64,000 nt of DNA from DTHT01 sp037444625. GTDB taxonomy: Bacteria; Acidobacteriota; Terriglobia; Bryobacterales; Bryobacteraceae. Positions within the stretch are counted from its first letter, which is position 1. Every line of letters starts with the position of its first letter. The translations under genes were made by a program, and so were the position numbers. The stretch is from contig JBBIMA010000011.1 in NCBI GenBank assembly GCA_037444625.1, positions 1-64,000 of the forward strand. Direction: 5' to 3'. Below, in pieces: positions 41,328 through 50,842 of this stretch. Below the pieces are notes generated by a model that did not search any database, was not told the DNA's origin, and saw only the letters and a list, made by a program, of their open reading frames with translations.

Positions 41328-42116
41328 ATGCGCTTGGATTTCACGGGCCGGAACGTCGTCATCACCGGCGGCGCCAACGGGATCGGGCTGGCCGCGGCGC
41401 GGGCATTCCTGGCGGCCGGCGCCTCGGTGTGGATTCTGGACCTTCCCCAGGAGCAGCCGGTGGAGACGGCCCGCTCGATCGGCGCTGCGGGTGTCGCCGC
41501 CGACGTCACCGACCGGGCGTCGCTGGAGGCCGCCTTCCGCCTCAGCGGACCGCCCGAGGTGGTGGTGGCCAATGCGGGCATCGGGGAGTACCGCCGCTTG
41601 GAGGAGACCGGCGAGAGCTTGTGGGACCGCACCCTGGCCGTCAACCTGAGCGGCGTCTTCCACACCGTTCAGATCGCCGCCGGGCTGATGAAGCCCCGCC
41701 GCCGCGGGGCGATCGTGATCACCGCCTCGACCAATTCCTACGACGGCGAGGCGGGGTTCCTGGCTTACAATGCCAGCAAGGCGGGCCTGCTCGGCATCGT
41801 GCACACGGCCGCCAACGAGCTGGGGCCCTACCAGATCCGTGTGAACGCCGTCTGCCCCGGCTTCATTCGCACCCGCCTGAGCGAGCACGCCTTCCGGGAT
41901 CCGGGTTTCATCAAGCCTTACTTCCAGCACATCCCGCTGGGGCGTGGAGGAACGCCCGAGGAGGTGGCGGCGGCCATTGTTTTCCTGGCTTCCGAGGCGG
42001 CCGGTTACATCACCGGCGCGACCTTGCTGGTGGACGGCGGTCAGATGGCGGCCAAGTTCGGCACCTGGAATGAGGGCGCGGCCGAGTTCGTCTCGGACCG
42101 CTGGCGGCTGAAATAG
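41328..42116 (+). CDS. SDR-family oxidoreductase
   Basis: This 262-residue classical short-chain dehydrogenase has the cofactor loop T-G-G-A-N-G-I-G (13-20), an acidic residue after strand 2 (I-L-D-L) favouring NAD(H), the N-A-G motif, and the catalytic Ser/Tyr/Lys in T-A-S-T-N-S and Y-N-A-S-K. The C-terminal G-A-T-L-L-V-D-G-G is typical. It probably oxidises or reduces a sugar or polyol; the substrate is unknown. The DUF5916 gene starts 4 bp after its stop, so they are likely co-transcribed. Its start lies 65 bp downstream of the AmmeMemo fusion gene. Confidence 0.9.
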   Translation: MRLDFTGRNVVITGGANGIGLAAARAFLAAGASVWILDLPQEQPVETARSIGAAGVAADVTDRASLEAAFRLSGPPEVVVANAGIGEYRRLEETGESLWDRTLAVNLSGVFHTVQIAAGLMKPRRRGAIVITASTNSYDGEAGFLAYNASKAGLLGIVHTAANELGPYQIRVNAVCPGFIRTRLSEHAFRDPGFIKPYFQHIPLGRGGTPEEVAAAIVFLASEAAGYITGATLLVDGGQMAAKFGTWNEGAAEFVSDRWRLK

Positions 42117-42120
42117 ACGC

Positions 42121-44289
42121 GTGCCGGGGATGCGAGTCGCGCTCCTGGTGGGGCTGCTGGGTCCGGCCGCGGCCGGCCAGCCCACCGTCGCTCTCACGCC
42201 CGCGGCGGGAGGCCTGCGCCTGGACGGGCGGCTCGAGGAAGCCGCCTGGGGCCGCGCGCCCGCCTTGGCGCTCACCCAACAATCGCCCCAGCCCGGAGCC
42301 CCGACGCCGTTTTCCACCCAAGTGCGCGTGCTGCGCGCCGGGGAGGATCTTTGGTTCGGGTTCCTTTGCCGAGATCCGGATCCCTCGAAAATCTCCGTCC
42401 GAACCCTGCGCCGGGACGGGGAGATGAACGGCGACGACACGGTGGGGATCGTGCTGAACACTTATGGCGATCGCCGCACCGGCTACTTCTTCATCGTGAA
42501 CGCCGCCGGCGCCCGCGCCGACGGCCTGATCTCCGATCCCGAGCATCCCTCCCTGGATTGGGACGGCATCTGGGACGCGCGCACGCGGCGCACGGCCGAG
42601 GGCTGGACGGCGGAGATCCTCATCCCCGCGCGCAGCCTGAGCTTCACTCCCGGTCTGGAGAGCTGGGGCGTGAACTTCCAGCGCTTCGCCGCCCGCGAGC
42701 GCCTCACGCTGCGCTGGGCTTCGCCCACGCTGGATGCGTTCTTCTACGATTTAAGCCGGGCCGGCCGCTTGACCGACCTGGGCGATCTGCGGCAGGGCAG
42801 GGGCCTCGAGCTCAGTCCCTACCTGATCGGGCGAATGCGGAGCCTCTTCGCCCAGGCGCCCAGGGCCTGGCAGGGCGCGCTGGGCGCCGATTTCACCTGG
42901 AAGATCACCCCGCAGATGGTCGGCGTCTTCACGGCCAACACCGATTTCGCCGAAACCGAGGTGGATGCGCGCCAGATCAACCTCACTCGCTTCCCGCTGT
43001 TCTTCCCGGAGAAACGGGCCTTCTTTCTGGAGGGACTCAATCAGTTCGAGTTCGGCCTCGGGCTGGGCCGTTACTTCATCCCTTTCTTCACCCGCCGCGT
43101 GGGCCTGCTGGGCGGGCGGCCCGTCCCGATCCAAGCCGGCGTCAAGCTGAACGGACGCGCCGGCCGCTGGAACCTGGCGGCGCTGGACGTACAGACCCGC
43201 GCCACCGATCTGGCGCCGGCTGTGAATCTGGGCGCGGCGCGCCTCTCTTACGATCTGACCGAACGTTTCCGGATCGGCGGGCTGCTGACTCATGGCGACC
43301 CCGAGGGTCGCCGCGACAACTCGCTGTTCGGCTTGGACGCCGTCTGGCGCACCTCGAAGTTTCGGGGCGACAAGAACCTCTTGATCGGCGCCTGGACCGC
43401 CTTCACGCGCGGAGACCCACCGCCCGACCGGCCGGCGGGCAGCCGGACCGGCTGGGGCTTCAAGGTGGACTATCCCAACGACATGCTGGATTGCTCCGCC
43501 ACGCTGTTCCAGGTCGGCCCGGCGCTGGACCCGGCGCTGGGCTTCCTGCCCCGTCCCGGGGTGCGGCACTCGATCTCCGGCTGCCGCCTGCAACCGCGGC
43601 CGGCCCGCGACGGCGCTTTCTCCTGGATCCGCCAGTACGTGCTGCGCGGCGCCTATGAGCGCGTGGTCAACCACCTTGGGCAGGTCGAATCCTGGCGCTA
43701 TCAGTGGTCGCCGCTGGGCATCGAGTTCGACAGCGGCGAGCGCTTCAAGATCGAGTGGGGACCGCAGTACGAGTTCCTGCCCGCCCCGTTCGAGATTGCT
43801 CCGGGCGTAGTCCTTCCCCCCGGCCCGTACCGCTTCGATCAAGTCGAGCTGGACGGGAATACCAGCCCGCACCGGCCGCTGTATTTCGTCACCGAGAACA
43901 GCCTGGGGACCTTCTATTCCGGACGACTGACGCAGTTGTCCGGCCAGCTCCGCTGGACCTCGCCCGAGGGCCGGGCGCAACTCGGCCTGGCAACCGAATA
44001 TAACCGTGCCTGCTTGCGCGAGGGACGCTTCATTCAGCGGCTCTGGCGATGGGAGGCCGCCCTGGCCTGGAATGCCTACCTGGTGCTCACCAGCTTCGTG
44101 CAATACGATTCCGAGTCGCGCAACCTGGGCGCCAACACACGCCTCCGCTGGACCTTGCGGCCGGGTAACGACCTGTTCCTGGTTTGGAACCGCGGCTGGC
44201 GGCGCTGGCCTCGCTCGCCGCACGAGCCCGTCCTGGCGCCGGAAAGCGAGCTGCTGGCCGTCAAACTCCGCTGGACCTTGCGCTGGTGA
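42121..44289 (+). CDS. DUF5916 outer-membrane-type protein with N-terminal CBM9-like domain
   Basis: This 722-residue exported protein has a signal peptide (about 1-19) and a CBM9-like sugar-binding domain (about 25-195, with D-G-R-L-E-E-A-A-W and G-D-D-T-V-G-I-V-L-N). The rest is a DUF5916 region of beta strands with alternating aromatics, probably an outer-membrane barrel; the segment F-F-P-E-K-R-A-F-F-L-E-G is typical of the family. It ends in a barrel-like L-R-W-T-L-R-W. No function is known; a role with polysaccharides is plausible. A GTG at 42121 or an ATG at 42130 may start translation. Confidence 0.82.
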   Translation: MPGMRVALLVGLLGPAAAGQPTVALTPAAGGLRLDGRLEEAAWGRAPALALTQQSPQPGAPTPFSTQVRVLRAGEDLWFGFLCRDPDPSKISVRTLRRDGEMNGDDTVGIVLNTYGDRRTGYFFIVNAAGARADGLISDPEHPSLDWDGIWDARTRRTAEGWTAEILIPARSLSFTPGLESWGVNFQRFAARERLTLRWASPTLDAFFYDLSRAGRLTDLGDLRQGRGLELSPYLIGRMRSLFAQAPRAWQGALGADFTWKITPQMVGVFTANTDFAETEVDARQINLTRFPLFFPEKRAFFLEGLNQFEFGLGLGRYFIPFFTRRVGLLGGRPVPIQAGVKLNGRAGRWNLAALDVQTRATDLAPAVNLGAARLSYDLTERFRIGGLLTHGDPEGRRDNSLFGLDAVWRTSKFRGDKNLLIGAWTAFTRGDPPPDRPAGSRTGWGFKVDYPNDMLDCSATLFQVGPALDPALGFLPRPGVRHSISGCRLQPRPARDGAFSWIRQYVLRGAYERVVNHLGQVESWRYQWSPLGIEFDSGERFKIEWGPQYEFLPAPFEIAPGVVLPPGPYRFDQVELDGNTSPHRPLYFVTENSLGTFYSGRLTQLSGQLRWTSPEGRAQLGLATEYNRACLREGRFIQRLWRWEAALAWNAYLVLTSFVQYDSESRNLGANTRLRWTLRPGNDLFLVWNRGWRRWPRSPHEPVLAPESELLAVKLRWTLRW

Positions 44290-44378
44290 GTGCGGCGGCC
44301 GGGCCCTTCTTCCCTACCGGGCACCTTGCCCGCCCGGCCGGCGCTGCTGTACCATCGGAAGCGGTCGAGGAGAGGCCT

Positions 44379-45581
44379 ATGCTGCGGTTGCTCGCTTGCC
44401 TTCCCGTCGCTCTGCTGATGAGCGCCGCCCAGACCGTGCTGCCCTCCGGGGCCGAATTCGAGGTGCGCCTGAAGAGCGCCGTCAACAGCCGCACGGCCCG
44501 GCCCGGCGACCGGTTGGATGGCGTGCTGATCCGGCCCGTGATGGCAGGCGACGCGCCGGCCCTGCCTGCCGGCCTCGAGCTGCGCGCGCAGGTGGTCGCC
44601 GCCGCTCCCGCCGCGCCCGACAAGCGCGCCACCTTGCAACTCGGCGGCTGGCAGCTTCTGCTGGGCAACAAGACTCTCGAGCTGCCCGCCCGACTCGTCC
44701 GCGTGGACAATGCCCGCGAGAGCGTGGACGCACAGGGCGTCATCCAGGGCATCCTGGCCTCGGAGACTCCCACCGCCCGGCTGGATCAAGCGATCCAACG
44801 GGTCTCCCAGCGCTACGGGCGGCTGGGCGGCTTCCTGGAGACGGTCAAGGGCGCGGTGCTCAAGGAGCCCGACCCGGACATCGTCTACGAGCCGGGGACC
44901 GAACTCATCCTGGCCCTCAGCCGCGAGCTGTCCTTGGACTCCGCTGCTGTACCGGCGCGCCCCTACACGCTCGAGGGCATTGAGCCGGCCGAGGAACTCT
45001 ACCGCCTGGTGAATGCGCAACCCTTTCAAACCACCGCCGAGAAGACGCCGACCCCCTCCGATCTTACGAACCTGATGTTTCTCGGCAGCGAAGAGCAGTT
45101 GCGCGCGGCCTTCAGCGAGGCCGGTTGGGCTCCGGCCGCGGCGCTGGACGCCAAATCGGGCCTGGAAACCTTCCGGGCCGTGGCCGAGGCGCGCGGCTAC
45201 CGCGAGGCTCCCATGTCCACCCTGCTGCTGGAGGGCAAGAAGTCCGACCTGGATTTTCAAAAGCAGCTCAACACCTTCGCCATGCGCCACCACCTGCGCA
45301 TCTGGCGTCGCCCGGGCGATTTCCGGGATCGGCCGGTCTGGGTGTGCGCCGCCACCCACGACATCGGCATCGAATTCTCTGCGGAGAACCGCACGTTCAT
45401 TCACAAGATTGATTCCCAGATAGACCGCGAGCGGGCCAAGGTGGTCAGCGACCTCGTCTTCAGCGGCCGCGTCGCCGGCCTGGCCCTGGTCGAGCGCCCG
45501 GCCGTGCCCCGCCAAAGCAAGAACGCCACCGGCGACCAACTCCTCACCGACGGCCGGATGGCGGTGCTGCTGTTGCGCTGA
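44379..45581 (+). CDS. Secreted protein with LssY C-terminal-like domain
   Basis: From the ATG at 44379, 400 residues: a signal peptide (1-17), a beta-rich N-terminal domain (about 20-185) with A-R-P-G-D-R-L-D-G, and a C-terminal domain (about 225-400) resembling LssY_C. Its marks are N-L-M-F-L-G-S-E-E-Q-L, R-H-H-L-R-I-W-R, W-V-C-A-A-T-H-D-I-G-I-E and H-K-I-D-S-Q-I-D-R-E-R. LssY was named from a Legionella secretion locus, where the domain follows a PAP2 membrane part; here it stands on a soluble exported protein. Function unknown; the conserved His/Asp/Glu residues may bind metal. GGAGAGG precedes the ATG. Confidence 0.8.
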   Translation: MLRLLACLPVALLMSAAQTVLPSGAEFEVRLKSAVNSRTARPGDRLDGVLIRPVMAGDAPALPAGLELRAQVVAAAPAAPDKRATLQLGGWQLLLGNKTLELPARLVRVDNARESVDAQGVIQGILASETPTARLDQAIQRVSQRYGRLGGFLETVKGAVLKEPDPDIVYEPGTELILALSRELSLDSAAVPARPYTLEGIEPAEELYRLVNAQPFQTTAEKTPTPSDLTNLMFLGSEEQLRAAFSEAGWAPAAALDAKSGLETFRAVAEARGYREAPMSTLLLEGKKSDLDFQKQLNTFAMRHHLRIWRRPGDFRDRPVWVCAATHDIGIEFSAENRTFIHKIDSQIDRERAKVVSDLVFSGRVAGLALVERPAVPRQSKNATGDQLLTDGRMAVLLLR

Positions 45582-45655
45582 GGCTGCCCTCCCGCAACGC
45601 GCCGGCCCGGATCGCTCTTTCGCGGCCGCCGGGGATGTAGACTAGGACGGCCGAG

Positions 45656-47167
45656 ATGGTGCTCCTGGACGGCGATCAGTTGACCCTCGAACAAGTGCTG
45701 GCGGCCGCTTGCCGGGACGAGCCGGTCAGCCTGCACCCCCGGGCGCTGGAGCGCATGCGGCGTTCGCGCGCCGTGGTCGAGCGGCTGGCGGCCGCCGGCG
45801 TGCCGGTCTACGGAGTCAACACCGGCGTGGGCCGCCTGGCCGAGGTGTGCGTTCCGCCCGAGCAACTCGAGCAGCTCCAGCGCAACATCGTGCGCTCGCA
45901 CGCCTGCGGCGTAGGCGAACCGTTGCGCCGCCCGGACGTGCGGGCCATGATGTTGATCCGCGCCAACACCCTGGCCAAGGGGTTTTCCGGCATCCGCCCC
46001 CTGGTGGCCGAGCGGCTCTGCGAGATGCTCAACCGCGGCGTGACGCCGGTCGTGCCCTCGCGGGGAAGCGTGGGCGCCAGCGGGGATCTGGCGCCCCTGG
46101 CTCACATCGCTCTGGTGTTGATGGGCGAAGGCCGGGCGGAGTTTCAGGGCGCCGTGTGCTCCGGGCAGGAGGCCCTGGCCCGCGCCGGTCTGGAACCTTT
46201 GACGCTGGCGGCCAAGGAGGGCGTCTCGCTGATCAACGGCACCCAGGGGATGCTGGCCGTCGGCTGCCTGGAGCTGGCGGCGGCGGAAACCCTGGTCGAG
46301 ACCGCCGATTTGGCCTGCGCCATGACGCTGGACGCCCTGCGCGGCACGCCGCGCGCCTTCGATGCCCGCCTCCACGCCCTGCGGCCTTTCCGAGGCCAGG
46401 CGCGCAGCGCGGCCCATTTGCGGCGGCTGTTGCAGGGCAGCCCGATCCGCCAGTCGCACATCGGCTGCTCTCGCGTGCAGGACGCCTACTCGCTGCGTTG
46501 CGCCCCCCAGGTGCACGGCGCAGTGCGCGACGCTTTGGCCCAGGCCCGGGGCGCCTTCAGCCTCGAGTTGAACGCCGCCACCGACAACCCGCTGGTGCTG
46601 GGTGATGAGATCGTCTCGGGCGGCAATTTTCACGGCCAGCCGCTGGCCTTGCTGCTGGATTATCTGGCTATCGCCCTGACCACTCTGGCTCAGATCTCCG
46701 AACGGCGGCTCGACCGCCTGCTCAACCCGGTTCTCAACGAAGGCCTGCCGCCGTTTTTGGCCGAAAACCCGGGGCTGGAGTCCGGTTTCATGATGCTCCA
46801 GGCGACCGCGGCCGCTCTGGTCGCCGAGAATCGCGTGCTGGCTCACCCGGCCACCGCCGGCTCGATTCCCACCAGCGGCGACAAGGAGGATTTCGTCAGC
46901 ATGGGGATGACGGCCGCCCTGAAGCTTCGCACCGTGACCGAGAACACCCGCACGGTGCTGGCCCTGGAGCTGCTGGCCGCCGCGCGCGCCCTGGACTTGC
47001 TGGCGCCGCTCGCCTCCAGTCCCGCCCTGGAGCGGGTGCGCGCGGAAATACGGCGCCTCGCCCCTCCCGCTCCGGGCGACCGCAGCCTGAGCGCCGAGAT
47101 CCCCCGCCTGGCCGAGAGCATCGCCCAGGGCGATCTGGTGCGCGCCGCCGCGGGAGAGACTCCATGA
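45656..47167 (+). CDS. hutH: Histidine ammonia-lyase
   Basis: This 503-residue protein has the MIO-forming A141-S-G143 in G-S-V-G-A-S-G-D-L-A-P-L, the N-T-G-V-G motif (55-59) and the S-H-A-C-G-V-G-E-P stretch whose His82 fits HutH rather than tyrosine or phenylalanine ammonia-lyases. It converts histidine to urocanate and ammonia in the cytoplasm. Length is normal. None of hutU, hutI or hutG is adjacent; instead the penicillin-acylase-family gene starts 4 bp inside its end (ATGA), so these two are translationally coupled. It is unclear whether the protein feeds a normal Hut pathway. Confidence 0.9.
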   Translation: MVLLDGDQLTLEQVLAAACRDEPVSLHPRALERMRRSRAVVERLAAAGVPVYGVNTGVGRLAEVCVPPEQLEQLQRNIVRSHACGVGEPLRRPDVRAMMLIRANTLAKGFSGIRPLVAERLCEMLNRGVTPVVPSRGSVGASGDLAPLAHIALVLMGEGRAEFQGAVCSGQEALARAGLEPLTLAAKEGVSLINGTQGMLAVGCLELAAAETLVETADLACAMTLDALRGTPRAFDARLHALRPFRGQARSAAHLRRLLQGSPIRQSHIGCSRVQDAYSLRCAPQVHGAVRDALAQARGAFSLELNAATDNPLVLGDEIVSGGNFHGQPLALLLDYLAIALTTLAQISERRLDRLLNPVLNEGLPPFLAENPGLESGFMMLQATAAALVAENRVLAHPATAGSIPTSGDKEDFVSMGMTAALKLRTVTENTRTVLALELLAAARALDLLAPLASSPALERVRAEIRRLAPPAPGDRSLSAEIPRLAESIAQGDLVRAAAGETP

Positions 47168-50010
47168 GAGCGCACGGGCTGATCGTGCTATGGGCGGCCG
47201 CGATCTCGGCCGCCGCTCCCCTGGCCGGCTTGCGCGCGCCCGTGCGCGTGGTGCGCGACTCCAACGCCGTCCCGCACATTTTCGCCGACAACGACGCCGA
47301 CGCCATGGCCGTGCTGGGCTACTTGCATGCCCGCGATCGCTTCTTCCAGATGGATCTGCTGCGCCGACAGGCGGGCGGGACTTCGGCCGAGCTGCTCGGG
47401 CCGGGCGCGCTGGGCGCGGACATCCGCGCGCGCACGCTGGGCTTGCGCCGGGCGGCGGAGGCTTGCTGGGAGGCTCACCAGGCGGGCGTGCGGGCATTGC
47501 TGGAAGCCTACGCCCGGGGCGTCAACGCCTGGCTGCGCGATCCGGCCAACCCGCTGCCCCCCGAGTATGGCGCCCTCGAGTTGACGCGCGCCTCGGTGCC
47601 GGAGTGGACGCCGCTCGACAGCCTCGCGGTGGCCAAGGCCCTGGCCTTTCAGCTTTCCTACGACGCCGAGCTGGACATCGCTCTCACGCTGGGGCTGGCG
47701 GCGGCCGAGCTGGCCGGCCGGCAGGCGGGATTCGACGGCGGGGCGCTGTTCCTGGAAGATCTGATGCGCTCGGCCCCCTTCGACCCCACGGTCTCGATCC
47801 CGAATTTTCTTCCGGCCCAAGTTTCCGCCGCCAAGGGGCCGCCCGCCGCGCCCAGCGCGCGGCGCTGGACGGAACACCTGCGTCCGGAAGCGCTCGAACT
47901 CGGGCGGCGCTGTCTGGACCAGGCGCGGCGCCACCCGCTGTTCCAGGGGACGCTCGGGCCGCGGGGGGCCAGTAACTGGTGGGTCGTGAGCGGGCGCTTG
48001 ACCCGGAGCGGCTTCCCCATGCTGGCCAGCGATCCGCATCTCAGCCTGAGCACGCCGCCGATCTGGTACGAGGCCCATTTGCTCGTCGCCGCCGATCCGG
48101 CGCGCGGGCCGATGAACGTCGCCGGCGTCACGCTGCCCGGCGTGCCGGGCGTCATCCTGGGCTGCAACCAGCGGCTCTGCTGGGGCGCGACCATGAATCC
48201 CCTGGACGTCACCGACGTCTATCAGGAGCGCCTGGCGGCCGAGCCGGCCACGCTCGCTCCGCTGGCTACCCTCTTCGAGGATCGGCCCGAGCCGCTGGTC
48301 GTGATCCCCCAGCGCTACCGCGTCAACCGCCCGAACAACGGTGTTGCGGACGATCTGGCCGAGGCCGCGGTCGGCCCCCTGGAGGGCGGCCTCACGCTGG
48401 TGGTGCCCCGCCGCAACCACGGCCCGATCATTTCCCTGGAGGTGCGCAGCCCGTCCGACATCACCGGCTTGAGCGTCCAGTACGCCGGCTGGGGCCCCAC
48501 TCGCGAACCGCAGTCGTTTCTGGAGTTCGCCCGGGCCGGCAACGTGGTCGAATTCCGGGAGGCCTTGCGCTGGTTCACCTTCGGCTCGCAGAACTGGGCT
48601 TGCGCCGACGCCGACGGCAACATCGCTTACTTCGCCGCGGGCGAGATGCCCTTGCGCGAGGACCTGGAGACCCTGGGCCGCCCCGACGGCCCGCCGCCCT
48701 ACCTGATCCGCGACGGCGCCCACCGCCTGCGCCACGAATGGCTGCCCTTGCGCAATCCCCAGCCCGACCAGGCGCTGCCTTACGAAATCTTGCCCCGCGG
48801 GGAAATGCCGCACGTCTTCAATCCCCCCGAGGGTTTCCTGGCCAACGCCAACAACGATCCCATCGGCCTCACGCTGGAGAACGATCCGCTCGGCCGGCAC
48901 CGGGCCACCGGCGGCGTCTACTACTTGAGCCCCGGCTACGACGGCGGTTTCCGCGTGGGGCGGATCGCCGGCTTGATCCGGGACATGGTGCGGCGCGGCG
49001 AGCTCATGACGCTCAGCACGATGGCGAGCATCCAGGCCAACCATCAGATGCTGGACGCCGAGGTGTTCACGCCTTACCTTCTGCGCGCCTTTCAGAACGC
49101 GCGCGCCCCCGGCGCCCCGCCCGCCCTGGCCGCCCTGGCGGCGGATCGCGAGGTAGCCGAAGCGGTGGCCCGTCTGGCCGCCTGGGACTTTTCCACCCCC
49201 ACCGGCCTGAGGGAGGGCTACGATCCCGGCGACGATCCCGAGAACCTGCCCGAGCCTTCCCACCAGGAGGTGCAAAACAGCATCGCGGCCACCCTTTACA
49301 GCGTCTGGCGCAGCCAGTTCGTCCGGCTCTCCGTGGACGCGGCGCTCGACCGCTCGGGCCTGCGCTGGTTCCGCCCGCCCGACGATCAGACGCTGGCCGC
49401 CCTGCGCCGGCTGCTCGAGAACTTCCCGGCCCTGCGCGGGCGCGGCAGCTCGGGCGTGAACTTCTTCGAGAGCCCGGAGGCCGCGACGCCCGAGGCGGCG
49501 CGCGACCTGCTGCTTCTGCGCGCTCTGCGCGCGGCGCTCGACCTGCTGGCGGGCGAAGCCTTCGCGCCCGCCTTCGGCCGTTCGCGCAGCCAAGACGATT
49601 ACCGTTGGGGCCGCCTGCATCGCATCGTGTTCCGGCACGCCCTGGGCGGCGCTTTCAACATCCCGCCGGCGGGCGGCCTGCCCCATCTGGGGCCGGCGCT
49701 GCCCGGGCTGGCGCGCTCGGGCGGGTTTCAGGTGGTGGACGCCTCGAGCCACGCAGTGCGGGCCGCCTCGGCCTCCGCCTTCACCTTCGGCGGCGGTCCC
49801 TCGCGCCGCTTCGTGGCGGAAGTGGCGCCGGGCGGCGTGCTGGCCTTTCAGGCGGTTCCCGGAGCCCAGTCGGGAGTTCCCGACGGTTCGGACGAGCAGG
49901 CCCGGCTGAAGCGCTGGCTGACCAATTCCTACCACCGGCTGCCGCTCTCGGCCGGCGAGGTCGAACAGGACCGCGCCGGGGAGGAAATGTTTCTCCCCGC
50001 AGGCAACTGA
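47164..50010 (+). CDS. Penicillin-acylase-family Ntn hydrolase
   Basis: This 948-residue precursor has a signal-like N-terminus (1-20), an alpha-chain region (about 25-245, with D-S-N-A-V-P-H-I-F-A-D and H-A-R-D-R-F-F-Q-M-D-L), a spacer, and the autocatalytic cleavage site G268-A-S270-N-W-W. Ser270 becomes the N-terminal nucleophile of the beta chain. In many relatives the residue before serine is Gly; here it is Ala. The family hydrolyses amide bonds in acyl-homoserine lactones, penicillins or other N-acyl compounds in the periplasm; the substrate here is unknown. The gene overlaps hutH by 4 bp. An SDR gene starts 55 bp downstream. Confidence 0.9.
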   Translation: MRAHGLIVLWAAAISAAAPLAGLRAPVRVVRDSNAVPHIFADNDADAMAVLGYLHARDRFFQMDLLRRQAGGTSAELLGPGALGADIRARTLGLRRAAEACWEAHQAGVRALLEAYARGVNAWLRDPANPLPPEYGALELTRASVPEWTPLDSLAVAKALAFQLSYDAELDIALTLGLAAAELAGRQAGFDGGALFLEDLMRSAPFDPTVSIPNFLPAQVSAAKGPPAAPSARRWTEHLRPEALELGRRCLDQARRHPLFQGTLGPRGASNWWVVSGRLTRSGFPMLASDPHLSLSTPPIWYEAHLLVAADPARGPMNVAGVTLPGVPGVILGCNQRLCWGATMNPLDVTDVYQERLAAEPATLAPLATLFEDRPEPLVVIPQRYRVNRPNNGVADDLAEAAVGPLEGGLTLVVPRRNHGPIISLEVRSPSDITGLSVQYAGWGPTREPQSFLEFARAGNVVEFREALRWFTFGSQNWACADADGNIAYFAAGEMPLREDLETLGRPDGPPPYLIRDGAHRLRHEWLPLRNPQPDQALPYEILPRGEMPHVFNPPEGFLANANNDPIGLTLENDPLGRHRATGGVYYLSPGYDGGFRVGRIAGLIRDMVRRGELMTLSTMASIQANHQMLDAEVFTPYLLRAFQNARAPGAPPALAALAADREVAEAVARLAAWDFSTPTGLREGYDPGDDPENLPEPSHQEVQNSIAATLYSVWRSQFVRLSVDAALDRSGLRWFRPPDDQTLAALRRLLENFPALRGRGSSGVNFFESPEAATPEAARDLLLLRALRAALDLLAGEAFAPAFGRSRSQDDYRWGRLHRIVFRHALGGAFNIPPAGGLPHLGPALPGLARSGGFQVVDASSHAVRAASASAFTFGGGPSRRFVAEVAPGGVLAFQAVPGAQSGVPDGSDEQARLKRWLTNSYHRLPLSAGEVEQDRAGEEMFLPAGN

Positions 50011-50065
50011 AACCTGCTCGCCGCCCGCCCGGCTGTGGTAGAAGGGCTCTCAGGAGTCATGGACA

Positions 50066-50842
50066 GTGCAAGCTGACGATCTGTTTTCCCTTTCTGAGCG
50101 CGCCGCGGTGGTGATCGGCGGCGGAGGCGTTCTGGCCGGCGCCATCTCGGGCGGTTTCGCCCGGGCGGGCGCCGCCGTGGCGGTGGCCGATTACAACGGC
50201 GAGGCGGCCGAAGCGCGCGCCGCAGCGATCCGCGCCGAAGGCGGCCGCGCTCTGGCCGTGCCGTGCGACGCTACGCGCCGCGCCGATCTGGAGCGGGCCC
50301 TGGCGGCCACCCTGGAGCGCTTCGGCCGGGTGGACATCCTGGTCAACGCCGCGGGGATAAACTCGCCGACCCCCTTTTTCGAGATCACCGAAGAGGAGTG
50401 GCAGCGCATCCTGGACGTCAACCTGAAGAGCGTTTTCCTGGCCTGCCAGGTCTTCGGCAAGGCCATGATCGAGGCCGGCCGCGGCGGCTCGATCATCAAC
50501 ATCTCCTCGGTCTCGGCCGGGCCGCCGCTATCGCGCGTGTTCACCTACAGCATCACCAAAGCGGGCGTCAACCAGATCACGCAGTTCCTGGCGCGCGAGT
50601 GGGCCCCTTACAAGGTGCGGGTCAACGCCATCCAGCCGGGGTTCTTCCCGGCCGAACAAAATCGCCGCGTGCTCACGCCGGACCGCGTGGAGAAGATCAT
50701 GTCGCACACGCCCATGGGCCGCTTCGGTGAGGCCGAAGAGCTGATCGGCGCTGCGATCTATCTGGCCTCCGAGCGCGCCTCCTCCTTCGTGACCGGCTCG
50801 ATCCTGCGCGTGGACGGCGGCTTTCTGGCGATGACGATCTAG
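50066..50842 (+). CDS. SDR-family oxidoreductase, sugar/polyol type
   Basis: This 258-residue classical SDR has a glycine-rich loop G-G-G-G-V-L-A-G (about 16-23), a D at the end of strand 2 (V-A-D-Y), N-A-A-G, and the catalytic set S-S-V-S and Y-S-I-T-K. The insertion F-F-P-A-E-Q-N-R-R after the active site resembles mannonate or gluconate dehydrogenase-like SDRs, so a sugar acid or polyol is a likely substrate. The GTG at 50066 follows CAGGAG. Its stop overlaps the convergent Gfo/Idh gene by 4 bp. Confidence 0.9.
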   Translation: MQADDLFSLSERAAVVIGGGGVLAGAISGGFARAGAAVAVADYNGEAAEARAAAIRAEGGRALAVPCDATRRADLERALAATLERFGRVDILVNAAGINSPTPFFEITEEEWQRILDVNLKSVFLACQVFGKAMIEAGRGGSIINISSVSAGPPLSRVFTYSITKAGVNQITQFLAREWAPYKVRVNAIQPGFFPAEQNRRVLTPDRVEKIMSHTPMGRFGEAEELIGAAIYLASERASSFVTGSILRVDGGFLAMTI

